DNA of 64,000 bases from Strix aluco. Its lineage: Eukaryota > Chordata > Aves > Strigiformes > Strigidae. The stretch spans positions 42,577,533 to 42,641,532 of the forward strand of contig NC_133970.1 of assembly GCF_031877795.1 (NCBI RefSeq). Reading direction: 5' to 3'. This document shows, piece after piece, positions 1 to 9,939 of this stretch; positions within the stretch are counted from its first letter, which is position 1, and each line of letters begins with the position of its first letter. The notes beneath the pieces were generated by a model. That model searched no databases and had not been told where the DNA came from. It worked only from the letters and a program-made list of their open reading frames with translations. The translations under genes were made by a program, and so were the position numbers.

Positions 1-90
1 AAAAGTTCTCCGGTCCTGTTGGCGATCTCATTCATCTTGGCACAGGTCTCCTCTATAGAGGTGGTGGCATTGTGGATGATGATGTGCTGA
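1..90 (-). pseudogene. ERV-2 gag fragment beyond the ERV-1 insertion
   Basis: Read on the minus strand this stretch is open to the window edge. It would encode a polar segment with two N-x-T/S sites and one cysteine. It sits just outside the left end of ERV-1. If ERV-1 and one copy of its target duplication are ignored, its frame is the one that enters ERV-1's right flank at 6805-6913. I therefore read it as a further piece of the ERV-2 gag interrupted by ERV-1. The assignment rests on frame continuity and position, not on a recognised domain. Confidence 0.5.
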
Positions 91-408
91 TGCGGAAGTC
101 CCGGACACAACTTATACGACCAATGTGATCAAGTTAGTGCCACTTTATTAAAGGCTACACAGCAATTTATACACTATCACAAAGCACACGCGCTGCTATC
201 TTATTGCTAATAGGCTAAAGCTACTTGTCCACGCACCCCTTTGCCCTCTATGATTGGTCCCGGTGTGGTGTCCACGCGCTGCTCTCCTACTAGGTAGGCA
301 TCCTGTTTTCAACAGTCCAACTTCTTTATCTTTTGGCTACACACGCAGTTTCTTAATCTTCCTTGACCTTGCAAGTGTCCTTCAACACAGCTGCAGGCTG
401 TTGTTACA
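91..408 (-). repeat. 3' LTR of ERV-1
   Basis: About 318 bp, from TGCGGAAG to TGTTGTTACA. It contains TTTATT (AATAAA on the minus strand, near 149) and CACGCGCTG blocks also seen in the 5' LTR. Immediately to its right GTGAGGCCCCTC reads as a purine-rich tract on the minus strand, consistent with a polypurine tract beside a 3' LTR. Overall identity to the 5' LTR is low. Confidence 0.55.
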
Positions 409-1066
409 GTGAGGCCCCTCGATCTGGATTGCTCATAATATGTCCGTTGTTTTCCAGCCATTCCACAATGATGCACCATTCTCCCTCAGTTAGACTCAGC
501 ATACCTCACAGTCTGTATTCCTTCAGCAATGCTAGCCAGTTCTACAACATCATCTTAGATGCTTGTTGGGTTTGCACCTTTAATTCCCTAAAGGCATACC
601 TTGTTCAATTACTTAGTACATATAAGTGATAAGTTAAATTTTCCAAAACTATTTGAGGTTATACAATCACATTAGCAGGTAACATGGCAGCTTCTAAGCC
701 CAGGGCCAACAATTGGTCCTAGGTATAGTAAACTGCATGTAGCACCCACAGATTATGTGCCTGGAATCACTGGGGCTGTTAAGCCCTCTTCATATTCGGT
801 GTGAGGTAATGGTGTAATTAATAAACTCTTGAAGGGCACCTTGTTGGAAAACCGATAGAACATCTTAATCCAGCCATACTATAAGGATTTAAGTGGGAAT
901 ACAATTTAATATTCAGGTACAATTCAGGTACAAATCATCAGACCCCTCCAGCCAGTCTTTGATTACTTGCTGTTGGTGGGTAAGGACCACATCCAGTTAT
1001 ATGAGCTAGCACTGTAACTGGTTAGATCCCCAAACCTGTTTGGTATTTGCAAGCACCAGTGTGCAG
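409..1066. other. ERV-1 3' internal region without recognisable gene
   Basis: This lies between the env SU piece and the 3' LTR, where an env transmembrane subunit would be expected. No frame on either strand shows a fusion peptide, a membrane anchor or another recognisable domain. It is probably decayed or deleted env plus 3' untranslated sequence. Confidence 0.4.
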
Positions 1067-1701
1067 TCATGGGTGACTCACAGGCTTTTCTAAGTTTGGA
1101 GGCGATTCCCAATAAGGTAACTTAAGGCACAATTCCGGGTTAGCCTTCCAACATGTGGACTCATTAAACGTACCTGTAAAATTTCCTGGATATGGATACC
1201 ATTGTTGGTTGTAATTGATTGGCAGTGATTTATTCCACACCCAGCAGGTATGATTCCACAATTTCTCCCATATGACATTTGATGGAGCCTGATAGAAGGT
1301 GTTTGGACCTTGCCATATTCCTTTGAAAGTGTTAATTTCTGTAGCCTCATCAATTCCTCAGACATTTTGGAACACCTGGGTTAAATTTACAGAACCAGTG
1401 CAGTGAGATTGACTGGGCTCATGGTGAATTTAAAGCCATCTCTGGCAGAGGTCAGTAATGTTATACATACGCCCTGATAAGTTTGGTTCCAAATGTGCAT
1501 GAATCCTCATATTAGGTCCCAGGCTAGACTGGGGAAGTCTCCCCATGGTCCCACCACTGCAAGGACAAAGATCGAACACCAGGATTCCCAAAACATCTTT
1601 CCCATATAATAATATAAGCAAATTACAAATAATAACTAGTCGATAATGCCTATAACTATTGAAAGCGCTAAGAGGAACATAGGTCCCCTGTCGTCTAGGA
1701 T
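1067..1701 (-). pseudogene. env: ERV-1 env surface-subunit remnant
   Basis: One minus-strand frame runs from about 1701 to 1067 and is broken by stops near 1430 and 1360. It has the look of a retroviral SU: paired Trp/Cys motifs such as WNHTCWVWNKS, several N-x-S/T sites (NHT, NKS, NFT, NES) and scattered cysteines. Its start overlaps the end of pol, as env often does. There is no transmembrane subunit, fusion peptide or anchor downstream, so this is at most the N-terminal half of an Env. Family assignment is not possible by eye. Confidence 0.55.
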
Positions 1702-1745
1702 CAACGCCCTGTAAAACAAATATATACATAACAAAACAATGATGG

Positions 1746-2639
1746 TTAGAAAGAAGGGACAATCCACCTGGTGTTGATACAGTATTCTTTCCCATGGGCA
1801 TCAGTAGCCACCCACAAACAAATATTGATGGGAATTTTTAGGGTTAGGGGTACTTGCCCCACGGTGGGCAATTCTACTAGAACAGGTTGTCCAGGATAAC
1901 AGAGCGGGTTTACAGGGTCTTTAGTCTCCTTTTTCCCGGCGAGTATGGACAGAGGCTTGGGACAGAACACAGTAAGTCGTGGGCATCCATTACTTCCCCT
2001 CCGGCTGTTTATCCTCATTACTGCGTCTGGCACCTGTTGTGGCCATCCTGGTTCGAGGGGTTTTAGGGCCTGCTTTAGAAGCCCATTGGTGCGTTCCACA
2101 ATCGCATTTGCTTGGGGATAGTATGGAGTATGGAAAATCCACTGAATTCCTTTATCTTGAGCCCACTCCTGAACCACCCTGGCAGTAAAGTGATTACCAC
2201 TGTTTGATTGGATCGATTTGGGCTTAGGCAAGCAGCTAAACCAAAGTTTTAACCCCTACACCGTATTTTCTGCAGTTGCTCGAGATACAGCTTCTGCTTG
2301 GGTTAGGCCTGACACTATTTCCACCCCCACCAATACAGAGCGTTTTCCCTTGGAGAGCCAGAAAGGACCAATATAATCCACCTGCCAGGTGTCCCTCAGG
2401 AGTAGGGGTTGGTCTTTAAGAGGGTTGTGCTCTCCCAGCTGAGTATGACATAGACTACATGCTGAAATAATGGTATTGCACAATTCCCTGGTTACGGACC
2501 ATCCCCTGCTTATTGCCTCTTTAAACAAATCTTTGCTTCCTGAATGACCCCGCTTTACATGCAACCATTCCAGTAAGTGTTCCCATTTCTCCTCCTCACC
2601 TTCTGTAGCCATTCTCATCAAATGGGTCATTGAATCCAC
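1746..2639 (-). pseudogene. pol: ERV-1 integrase, catalytically broken
   Basis: This is the integrase part of pol, which joins viral DNA to host DNA. An N-terminal H-H-C-C zinc finger is visible, ending in CSLC. The core shows the first catalytic Asp in WQVDYIGPF and the Glu in IVERTNG. The position of the second Asp, normally within a D-N-G context, reads N-S-G, so the D,D(35)E triad is incomplete. A stop near 2254 splits the frame. The end runs on beneath the start of env. RNase H lies upstream in the same frame. Confidence 0.8.
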
Positions 2640-2744
2640 CTGGTTGTTTAGTAGTTGGGCAGGGTGATTTCCTGACTGGTGTGCAGCGACCCATCCTACT
2701 AAAAAGGACTTCCGTTTTGCAATGTTTAAGATTTCCTCCCACTT

Positions 2745-3152
2745 CTAATGCTGCCACACCGGTACCCAATTTACTTCCCAGTGATTTTGTTCCCAAAATG
2801 TGATACACCCCTTGAATACGGTATAGGAATCTGTATAAATAAATACTGGTTCTGTAGTCTCGGCTTCTTTAACAATCACGCTCCATACCGCTGTTAACTC
2901 TCCCACCTGAGCACTTCCCTCACCCTCTGTTATGATTCGGTCCCCCGAGTCAACATGCAGTGCTACTGCTCGGTATTTCCATACCTTTCCCTCTCTTCTA
3001 GAAGATGCGTCAATGAACCATACATCCTTTAGGTGGGTTTCAAATGGGGGAGCAGGTTTTATGTATGAGGGAGGGGATTTAGGGTGATCGGAGGGTGGAT
3101 CTTGTATTTTGTGCTTTTGGGTGCCCCATCCTCTATCTGATGCATGTGGCAA
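2745..3152 (-). pseudogene. pol: ERV-1 RNase H
   Basis: This is the RNase H part of pol, which removes the RNA strand during reverse transcription. Acidic residues of the fold are visible in FIDASS, GELTAV and YTDSYTV, in the expected order and spacing. It is followed after about 100 bases by the integrase. The connection to RT (about 3153-3562) has stops and a frame change. The fold looks retained, but the gene as a whole is disrupted. Confidence 0.75.
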
Positions 3153-3562
3153 TAATGATCTAACTGTTCATACCACTTCCTCACAGTCTCTCGCTATGCA
3201 ACCCCCACAGGAGGGGGGGTTCCAGCCAGTACTGGTTTCAGGATCTTAAAGGGTCCTCGTAGAATGATTGGTTGCAGCTGTACGATTTTTTCAGCTTTCT
3301 GCAAAGCTAGACTAACCACAAAAAGACCCTTCTCCCAGATTGAGTAACACTTGTTTGCATCTTTGAAACTGTGCGAATGAAACCCTATAGGGCAGGTTGT
3401 ACCCTCCGGCCCACATTGCCACATATGTATGGATAGTCCATGAATTGCAAAACCCCACTCAATTTGGAATGGATCTGTTGGATGTATCGTCCCTAAAGCC
3501 TGATATACTCCAGCCTCAAAGATTAACAGCTTTAAGGCTCATTCATGGACAGGAGTCCAGTC

Positions 3563-3960
3563 CTAAATAGCCTTTTTGGGTGTCAAATCATACAAAGGAC
3601 GAGCTATGGAAAAATTGGGGATATCTTTCCTCCAAAATACCAGCAAGCCTAGGGCATGTTGCAGCTCCTTCTTATTTCCAGGGCTCTTTACGTCTTCCAG
3701 GGTAGTTAAAGTTTCCGGGGGAATACACACTGTTCCTCCCCGCCACCAAATACCCACATACTTTACCTCGGAGGATGGGAGTTGTACCTTTTTGGCTGGG
3801 ATTTGGAGCCCGAAATTTTCTAGGTGGGTGATTATCTCTGTCTGGGTCTGTCCCACTGTGGCAGCATCAGAGCCACCAATCAGAACATCGTTGATATACT
3901 GATATACCCTGACCCCTTCCTTAGGAGGGATTTGAGCAAACTCCTGCGCTAGTGCATAAT
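3563..3960 (-). pseudogene. pol: ERV-1 reverse transcriptase, C-terminal part
   Basis: This continues the RT frame on the far side of the solo LTR at 3965-4571. It includes the polymerase signature as YINDVLI, where retroviral RTs have Y-x-D-D, so one catalytic Asp has become Asn. The following YVGI-WW and QHALGLLVFWR motifs belong to the RT palm/thumb. A stop ends the frame near 3563. Together with 4577-5461 it makes up one RT split by an LTR insertion. Confidence 0.8.
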
Positions 3961-3964
3961 GAGC

Positions 3965-4571
3965 TGTGGTGGTTTGACCTTGGCTAAATGCCAGGTACCC
4001 ACCAAGTCACTCTATCACTTCCCCCCCCTTCCCCTTTTTTTCTCAATAGGGCAAAGAGGGGAAAGAAAATAAGATAGGAAAAAAACCCAACCCTTGTGGG
4101 TAAAACAAAAGCAGTTTTAATATAAGCAAAATGAAGCAAAGGTCCGCGCGTGGAAGCAAAAAAAGAAAACAGATTTATTCTCTACTTCCCATGAACAGGC
4201 GATGTCGGGCCTTCTCAGGAAGCAGGGCTCCAATACGCGTAGTGGTTGCCTCGGAGGACCAAGGGTGACCCCACTCCCTTCCTCCTTTCTCCAAGCTTTA
4301 TACTCGAGTGGATGTCATATGGTCTGGAATATCCCTTTGGTCAGTTGGGGTCAGCTGTCCTGGTTGTGTCCCCTCCCAAGATCTTGCCCACCCCGTCCCA
4401 CTGTGGGGGGGGGGAAATGTCTGAAAGAGCCTTGGTGCTGTGTAAGCACTACTCAGCAGTAGCCACAACACCAGTGTGCTATCAACACCCTGCCAGCTCC
4501 CAACATAAAACACAGCACCATGAGGGCTGCTACAGGGGAAAACCAATTCCGGCTCAGCCAGACCCAGTACA
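3965..4571 (-). mobile_element. Solo LTR inserted in ERV-1 RT
   Basis: A 607-bp LTR beginning TGTGGTGGTTTGACC and ending CCAGTACA, flanked by a perfect 5-bp duplication TGAGC (3960-3964 and 4572-4576). AATAAA and ATTAAAA signals read on the minus strand. The duplication falls inside RT coding sequence whose frame is otherwise shared by both flanks. It is a solo LTR left by recombination between the two LTRs of a former provirus, and it is younger than ERV-1. Confidence 0.92.
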
Positions 4572-4576
4572 TGAGC

Positions 4577-5461
4577 GACGGTGGATGAATGTCAATATCC
4601 CTGGGGAAGATGTGTAAAGGTACATTGCACCCCTTCCCATGTAAAGGCAAAGCAATCTCTGTCTTCCTCCTGTATGGGGACCATAAAGAACATATCTTTC
4701 ACATCAATAGTTGCTAAGATCTGGTGGGCTTGTTCCTGTATGGTTGCAGTCAGTTCAGCTGAGTTAGGTACTACAGCTGTTAGAGGACCTGTATTGGCAT
4801 TTAATCGCCGATAGTCAATTGTCAGACGCCACTTTCCGTTAGGTTTACGGACTGGCCACACTGGGGAATTATAGGGTGAGTGAGTTGGAATAATTATCCC
4901 TTGTTCCCGCCGCTCTGCTATTACCAGAGCGATCCCCTCCCTGGCACCTAAGGGTAAGGCATAGGGTTTCACATTAACAATTTTAGAAGGAGGAAGCGTA
5001 GGCGCTTGCTGTAAAAGTCTTCTAAAGGTGGTCTGGAACCCAAATTTCCATTCCCTTCCTTTTGAATCCACCCAGGCTTGTCCCTTCAATAGGTCAAGTC
5101 CCAGGATATTTGTGGGGAAATTTCCCAGGATCATAATAGCCTCTGTTGCAGTTTCATTCCCAGGTAACCAGCATTTCACCCGAGCAGTCGGCTGTGGCTT
5201 AGAGTCCCCAAAAACATCTGTGACCCAGATCTGCTTTTTGTCAGCAATTATACCATTCCGCTTGGCAACATCAGCTTGGAGTGCTGAAATCTGAGCACCC
5301 GTATCTACTAGAAATGTAACTGGAGTTTTAAGGGCGCTGAGCGGAAAGGTAATCAACAAGTCTCCTTTAGTATTCTCTGTGAGCCTCCTTAAGTGGACCC
5401 AGCCACCATCCCCCAGCTCACTTACTGGGGATGGCTCTTTAGTTTCCTGACCACAAATCAA
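4577..5461 (-). pseudogene. pol: ERV-1 protease and reverse transcriptase N-terminal part
   Basis: This is an open frame of roughly 290 codons cut at its end by the solo LTR. Near residue 50 lies the aspartic protease motif FLVDTGAQ, followed by ILGLDLL of the second protease lobe. The RT fingers begin with SPYNSPVWPVRKPNGKWRL and continue to the first catalytic Asp in ATIDVKDMFF and to FTHLPQGY. The gag piece lies upstream in a different frame. The protease looks complete; RT resumes at 3960. Confidence 0.85.
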
Positions 5462-5514
5462 TCAAGTCCTCTTCAGGGGCAGCTGGTGTTTGAGAGGCAA
5501 TTACCACCATCTCA

Positions 5515-6378
5515 TTAGGTTTCAGTTCTGTTCCTCCACTCTCCCAAAAGGCTTTCTTGGAGGGGGGGCACTTTCCTTTTGACTTTCCAGGCTTGAATGA
5601 GCATTTCTAAAACTGTAGTAGGCATACCATCCATTAACTCTCGGGGAATCCCCTGTCCAATTCCTTCAGTCCACAAGAGGTTTCTCTTTGCCCTTAAGAC
5701 TTGCGGAGAGGAAGGAGACAGATTTTCCTGCTGTGCCACTCTGCATACTGAGGGCTTAGGTTTACCCGTTACCCTGGTAAGTCCCATTCTCCAGCTGGAA
5801 TTTATTAAGTCCTGAGCTATCTCTCCCCAAGTCATGGGTCCTCCCCCTGCCCTCCCCCCTTGTGGGGCTAATGCATTTCACAAACGATCTTGTAGTTGTA
5901 CTGCATGTAAATTCAAAGAGTCCGGCAAGCCCCAAATCAGGGGAGTCATTTGATCAGGGTTAGCAACTAACAGCATCGGGGCAGGCTGCTGCGGAACTAA
6001 ATGCCTGTCATGCATTAATTGGAGACAAGCAGCCTTCTGCAGACTTTCGGTCAAATGATTTATGGTTGGGGTCTCAATACATACTGGATCCCCCCTTTCT
6101 AAGGAGTCCAGACCCCCAGCCCAGTAGGCAGCTTGTTGAGTTAACGACCACGGCTCTCTCTGGTCATCAGTAATTAAGAAAACCCCTGGACCCCAATACC
6201 CCTGGGCCTCATCTTCTGATAACAAGATTCGGTCGCCACCAGTCAAGGATACCCTCCACAGGTATTCAGTCTCAGTTTCCTGAGCTCATCTGGTATATTT
6301 CTTCTGAATTTTCACAAGCTCAGTCGCTGGATATGGTGTCGTTCGAATGGTGACCTGTAAAGCTTCTCCAGCCTGACT
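5515..6378 (-). pseudogene. gag: ERV-1 gag remnant
   Basis: One minus-strand frame runs from just inside the 5' LTR to 5515, with stops near 6284 and 5876. The middle contains a Trp-rich segment ending AAYWAGG and LIWGLPDSL. The last part has GIPRELMDGMP, reminiscent of a capsid C-terminal domain. There is no CCHC zinc knuckle and no convincing initiator Met in this frame. It is called gag from its position between LTR and protease; I do not recognise the family beyond that. Confidence 0.6.
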
Positions 6379-6415
6379 GTCAGGGTCACCATTAGCAGGG
6401 GTCATTATTTCTCCA

Positions 6416-6804
6416 TGCGGGAACAGGAACGCCACAACACGAATATGATGATCAGATCGTCCGTTCATTTCCCAATCCTGGTTACATTTATATTCTACTA
6501 AGTTCCATACACGCACTCATCTATCTTCTAATAGGCTACAGGTCATCTACACGCGCTGTTCACGCGCCTCTACAAGCATTTGCATTGGTTAATTGCAATT
6601 AGCACGTAAAGCCCAAAACTTGCCCAAACTCCCTTATCTCATACCCTGTTTTGCTCAGACTTGTGTGCTTTTGCTGACCACAGGTGTTTCTCACTTATCT
6701 GCTATCTTGTGTGTTTTTGCCAGCCTTATTTTGCTGGCCTTGTCTTCGTCCTTGCATTCTTCTGCCTGCACTAACTTCCCTCCAGCGCGGCCCAGGCTCC
6801 TACA
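6416..6804 (-). repeat. 5' LTR of ERV-1
   Basis: 389 bp from TGCGGGAACAGG to GGCTCCTACA. It is closely matched by the copy at 43204-43604 (most of the stretch from GGTTACATTTATATTC to the end is the same). To its left the leader holds TGGTGACCCTGAC on the minus strand, resembling the start of a tRNA-Trp-type primer site but displaced about 30 bases from the LTR. Confidence 0.75.
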
Positions 6805-6913
6805 ACTGACCATCGGTGGTTTCTATTTTAAATAATAGTCTTAAATTTGCCCCCTCATTTTTGGGGTAAATAATTTCTCAGCCTGTCTCTAACTCCTTTG
6901 TTGGATACAAGGG
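6805..6913 (-). pseudogene. gag: ERV-2 gag fragment between two insertions
   Basis: This is a 109-bp island between ERV-1 and the plus-strand solo LTR. On the minus strand it is open except for one TGA, and its frame matches the ERV-2 gag pieces at 7266-7753 and 1-90 once the two insertions and one copy of each target duplication are ignored. No domain can be named from so short a piece. Confidence 0.55.
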
Positions 6914-7265
6914 TGTCCTGGTTTAGCTAGGATAGGGTTAAGTTTCCCCAGCAGTGGGGGGGAGCTCTAGCCGGGTTATTCATATACCATGCTGATGTCA
7001 CCTCTGGGCGCCAATAGCACGGGAAAAATCGGTGATTGCGTGGGTTGGCGCAGCCGGTCCTCTCACTGCTGTATCCGTATATACCTTACTCTGTTCATTG
7101 TTATTACTGTTATTGTTATTGTTACTGTTGTTTGTTGTGTTGCTGTTGCACTGCTGTATTAAACCTCTCCTTATCTCAGCCCCGGGGCTTTGTATTTCAC
7201 TCCCTTTGTGGGGGAGGGGCAGCGGCCGTGTGGTCTCAGACCCCGGCAGGGACTAAACCACCACA
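6914..7265 (+). mobile_element. Solo LTR of the ERV-9 family, plus orientation
   Basis: 352 bp from TGTCCTGGTTTAG to ACCACCACA, with a perfect 5-bp duplication AAGGG (6909-6913 and 7266-7270). It matches the ERV-9 LTRs: a TTATTG-type repeat near 7100-7140, the polyadenylation signal ATTAAA near 7157, and the GGGGGAGGGGCAG block near 7210. It is the only retroviral insertion in the window on the plus strand. It interrupts ERV-2 gag. Confidence 0.95.
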
Positions 7266-7753
7266 AAGGGTCTAGCCACCAATTTTGCGAGACTCATAAA
7301 TCCCTGTTCAATATCCGGAACAGAACCGAGATCTGTCTGGTTGCAGGTTTCTTGTTCATTGTCCTCTAATTTGGACCGTAAGATTTTTTATCAGTCCAAG
7401 GCATCCAACAGAGCCATGTGGAGTAGCTGAGTGGTGTTATGCTCAGCAGCTAACTAACTTTGCAAAATTTCAATTTGCTCCTGCAAGAATTTAGCTATTT
7501 TTTCAGTAACATTACATTCCTCAGCCAGCTGATCCTGGAGAGCTTTTACCAGATCTTGCAAGGATTTGATCATTTCCCCTTCTACTTCTCTGTTCAAGTG
7601 TTTATCTTTTTGGGCTGAAGTCAGTGATGCCCCTAATATAGCGCACACTATTGCTTTTCCTTTGCCAGGTCGCGACCCTTGTACCTCCGCAAGCACACTG
7701 ATATAGCTTGTCACTGCTTCTGGATTATGCCAGTTATCGTGGGCTGAGATCAT
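7266..7753 (-). pseudogene. gag: ERV-2 gag N-terminal part, coiled coil
   Basis: An open stretch of about 99 codons starts with an ATG at 7753 and ends in a TAG at 7454, after which the same frame continues with further stops to 7266. The second half (SLQDLVKALQDQLAEE and onward) has leucines and charges in heptad spacing, so it is probably a coiled coil. The start lies some 200 bases downstream of the primer-binding site, as expected for gag. The rest of the gene continues at 6805-6913 and 1-90 and leaves the window. Identification as gag is positional. Confidence 0.6.
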
Positions 7754-7960
7754 TACTGGAAGAGTAATACATGTCTTCTACTCCTTCAGTTTCTCAAAAA
7801 TAGGGGAGCAGTCAAGCATCAACATTTCCCGGCCAGTCATGGCTTGCCACAGCTCGAACCTCTCCTGGCTTGGAGCTGAGACGTCACTTCCCAGTTCTCC
7901 CTGTCCAAGTTTATCGGATAGAGAATCGGTATCTCTTAAGACTTTCTAACTCCAAAGGGG

Positions 7961-7978
7961 ATCCTGCCGACTACACCA
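7961..7978 (-). other. ERV-2 primer-binding site, tRNA-Ser-like
   Basis: The minus strand reads TGGTGTAGTCGGCAGGAT. The 3' end of vertebrate tRNA-Ser would pair with TGGCGTAGTCGGCAGGAT, so 17 of 18 bases fit. It lies 7 bases from the LTR end at 7986. Confidence 0.65.
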
Positions 7979-7985
7979 AATTTAG

Positions 7986-8466
7986 TGTCACGTCCTGCTC
8001 ATATGAGGGAGACAAGTGCCTTAGATTCATAAATCCCCAACAGAGTGGACTACAGTGTTACAAGTCTCAAAGTCCAGACATGTATTAACTTCCCACAATG
8101 TACTGATTGGGTACACAATAATTGGCTAAGTATATACCGAGTTCTGGCAAGCAATACAGTATACCTTGCATTAATTGAAGGTAGTGAAGGAAAAGGGGAA
8201 AAAGAAAAGGAGGGAGATGGAGAGAATAGAGAAATAGAGATCACCGGTCTGGGTTCTTGCACTGATCCCACCAGCGTGGGTTCAAAGAGGCATCCGTCTT
8301 CTTCGCTTCACTTCACTCTCCCAACCATCCCCCTCTCCTTGCCCCCCCTCAATTTATACACACTTTCCATGGGTCCGTCCCCTAGGTCGACTCACATACC
8401 TACGTATCCCATGTATGGGAAGGGGTAAGGTGTTTCATGGGATGATGTAATTAGCATGATCTTATT
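7986..8466 (-). repeat. ERV-2 5' LTR, primer-site-proximal part
   Basis: Begins TGTCACGTCC beside the primer site. A TATA-like TGTATAAATT reads on the minus strand at 8351-8360, next to purine-rich sequence. It is interrupted at 8466 by ERV-3 and resumes at 14910. The left TSD copy of ERV-3 is the last six bases, CTTATT. Confidence 0.65.
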
Positions 8467-8870
8467 TGTTGCGGGAGGATATCGGACCTGCACAACTCTA
8501 TGAGAGTTATATCAAGCAAAGCCGTTTATTTTTCCAATAGTACATACTTATGCTCTCGCCAAAGCTCTTACCTCACAACTAGCAAATCAGCAATTAGACA
8601 GTTATCAACCTTTTCTCCTATCAGCATAAGACCACTCCAACACGCGCTGTGCAGACCAATCACCTTCTTGTGCACGCGCTGTTCACGCAGCGGTAACGTC
8701 TCACAGCTCAGTACTTTTCCACAGTTCAGTGTTGCAGCTGTCCATTGTTTTTCCCTGCCACCTTGGCACAACTCAGCAGTTTCTTATCTTTCTCCTAAGG
8801 CCTGTTTCTCATCAAAGCCTAGCTGTTGATTCAGAGGCTGTGCAACGCGGACAGGCTGATGTCTCCCACA
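8467..8870 (-). repeat. 3' LTR of ERV-3
   Basis: TGTTGCGGGAGG to GTCTCCCACA, 404 bp. AATAAA reads on the minus strand near 8530. Roughly 17 differences from the 5' LTR. Confidence 0.88.
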
Positions 8871-8889
8871 TCTCCTGCTTCATTGTTTT

Positions 8890-9880
8890 ACAGCTGAACC
8901 TGCAAGACTTGTTTCAGAGCTTTATCAATTAAGGTTTAGAAAAACTTCAAAAAACACAGTATACCTAAAACAATTCTACAAAAGGCTAAAAAGAAAACAG
9001 CAGTTACAGTTACTAGTTGAAAAGAGTAGGACAGTCTTTTTCACCATCACATTTCCAGGACACTGGGATACACTGGGTTGACTGAGGACCACAGCTGATT
9101 TCATTTACCTGGCATGTTCTCATATGGCACAGTTCAGCACTCTCGTCAGACCCATCCTCGCAGTCTGGATCCCCATCACACTGCCATCTGTTAGGCACAC
9201 ACTGGCCACTGATGCACGCAAAATCAGATTCAGCACACGCCTTCTTCACACAAGCACTCTCATCACTGCCATAAAGCATATGACTAAGTGTTACAAAATA
9301 AGGAAGATACATAATAGTACACTTACTTAATGGGGTACTAATATTCAGATCCACAGCTGCTGGGGAACCCTGATGCAGCGAGGATTTGGAGTACCTTTCC
9401 TTGCAAAGCGGAAATCCTATGCGATGCGTCCATCCGTAGGTGAGGCATCCAACATCGCTGCAAGCAGGTCCAGCCTCATACATCTAAATCAACAGGCCAA
9501 AATAACTGGCAATTTTCTTTGAGCGGAAACATCTGATCTCATCCTCCTGTTGGGTTCCACCCAGAGCCTGGCCACCATTCAAGGGGGAAAACCAAGGGAG
9601 TTTCTAATAAGGTTAAACACTTGAGTTCTTAATTCTTAATATGGCTAAACAAAGAAAGTTGAATACACACTTTGTTATAGCATTTCATCCTTATTAATAA
9701 CTACATTTTGTCTAAGCTACATCTTTCACTAGTGACTAGTAAGCCTATATATTTCATCAAGGAGTTGCAAGTACTGTTAGCATTTTCTCTTAAAAGAGTT
9801 GGCAACTGCAGTGTGATTAAGGACCGAGATAGTGTATTTTGTCCTATTGCAGTAGCAAGCATTACCCATCCATTCTGCTT
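8890..9880 (-). repeat. LTR-like module in the 3' part of ERV-3
   Basis: This segment resembles the LTRs at 45675-46533 and 53615-54468. It shares the GCTGGGGAACCC...CAGCGAGGATTTGGAG block, the GCGATGCGTCCATCCGTAGGTGAGGCATCCAA block, and CTCCTGTTGG.TTCCACCCA...CTGGCCA. The same module lies at 49335-50100 in the ERV-3 relative inside ERV-7, at the same place after the IN end. It was therefore already part of the family rather than a fresh insertion in this copy. The host VLDLR fragment is embedded in it. Limits are approximate. Confidence 0.65.
9031..9271 (-). pseudogene. VLDLR: Captured VLDL-receptor cDNA fragment (LDL-receptor class A repeats)
   Basis: The minus strand encodes the end of one LDL-receptor class A (LA) repeat ([10 protein letters not shown]), a whole repeat with all six cysteines and the calcium-binding [12 protein letters not shown], and a third repeat to its fifth cysteine ([14 protein letters not shown]). 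The inter-repeat linkers and the HMRTC and STQCIPVSW motifs fit VLDLR repeats 1-3. In VLDLR and LDLR such repeats lie on separate exons; here they are joined without introns, so the source was spliced RNA. It lies in an open frame from an ATG at 9483 to a stop at 9013, whose first 70 codons are LTR-derived. There is no signal peptide and the last repeat is truncated. The related module at about 49460 has only some 20 unrelated bases here. Identity to VLDLR rather than another LDLR relative is likely but not proven. Confidence 0.88.
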
Positions 9881-9939
9881 AAATGATCAGTCGAAGAGAC
9901 CGCAAACTGTCGGCACAGGGGCACCCACAGCACCCACAG

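Larger units (their letters stand above)
91..6804 (-). mobile_element. ERV-1, degenerate provirus inserted in ERV-2 gag
   Basis: Order on the minus strand is 5' LTR (6416-6804), gag, PR, RT, RNase H, IN, env SU piece, 3' LTR (91-408). The outer ends are TGCGG and CTACA. The flanking pentamers GCTGA (86-90) and ACTGA (6805-6809) match at four of five bases, so the target duplication has decayed or is 4 bp. All genes carry stops or frameshifts, and catalytic residues are lost in RT and IN. The RT is interrupted by a solo LTR. The two LTRs are only distantly alike, so the copy may be mosaic. The RT/IN style (YIDD-type RT, gag and pol without zinc knuckles) does not let me choose firmly between class I and class III. 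Confidence 0.75.
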
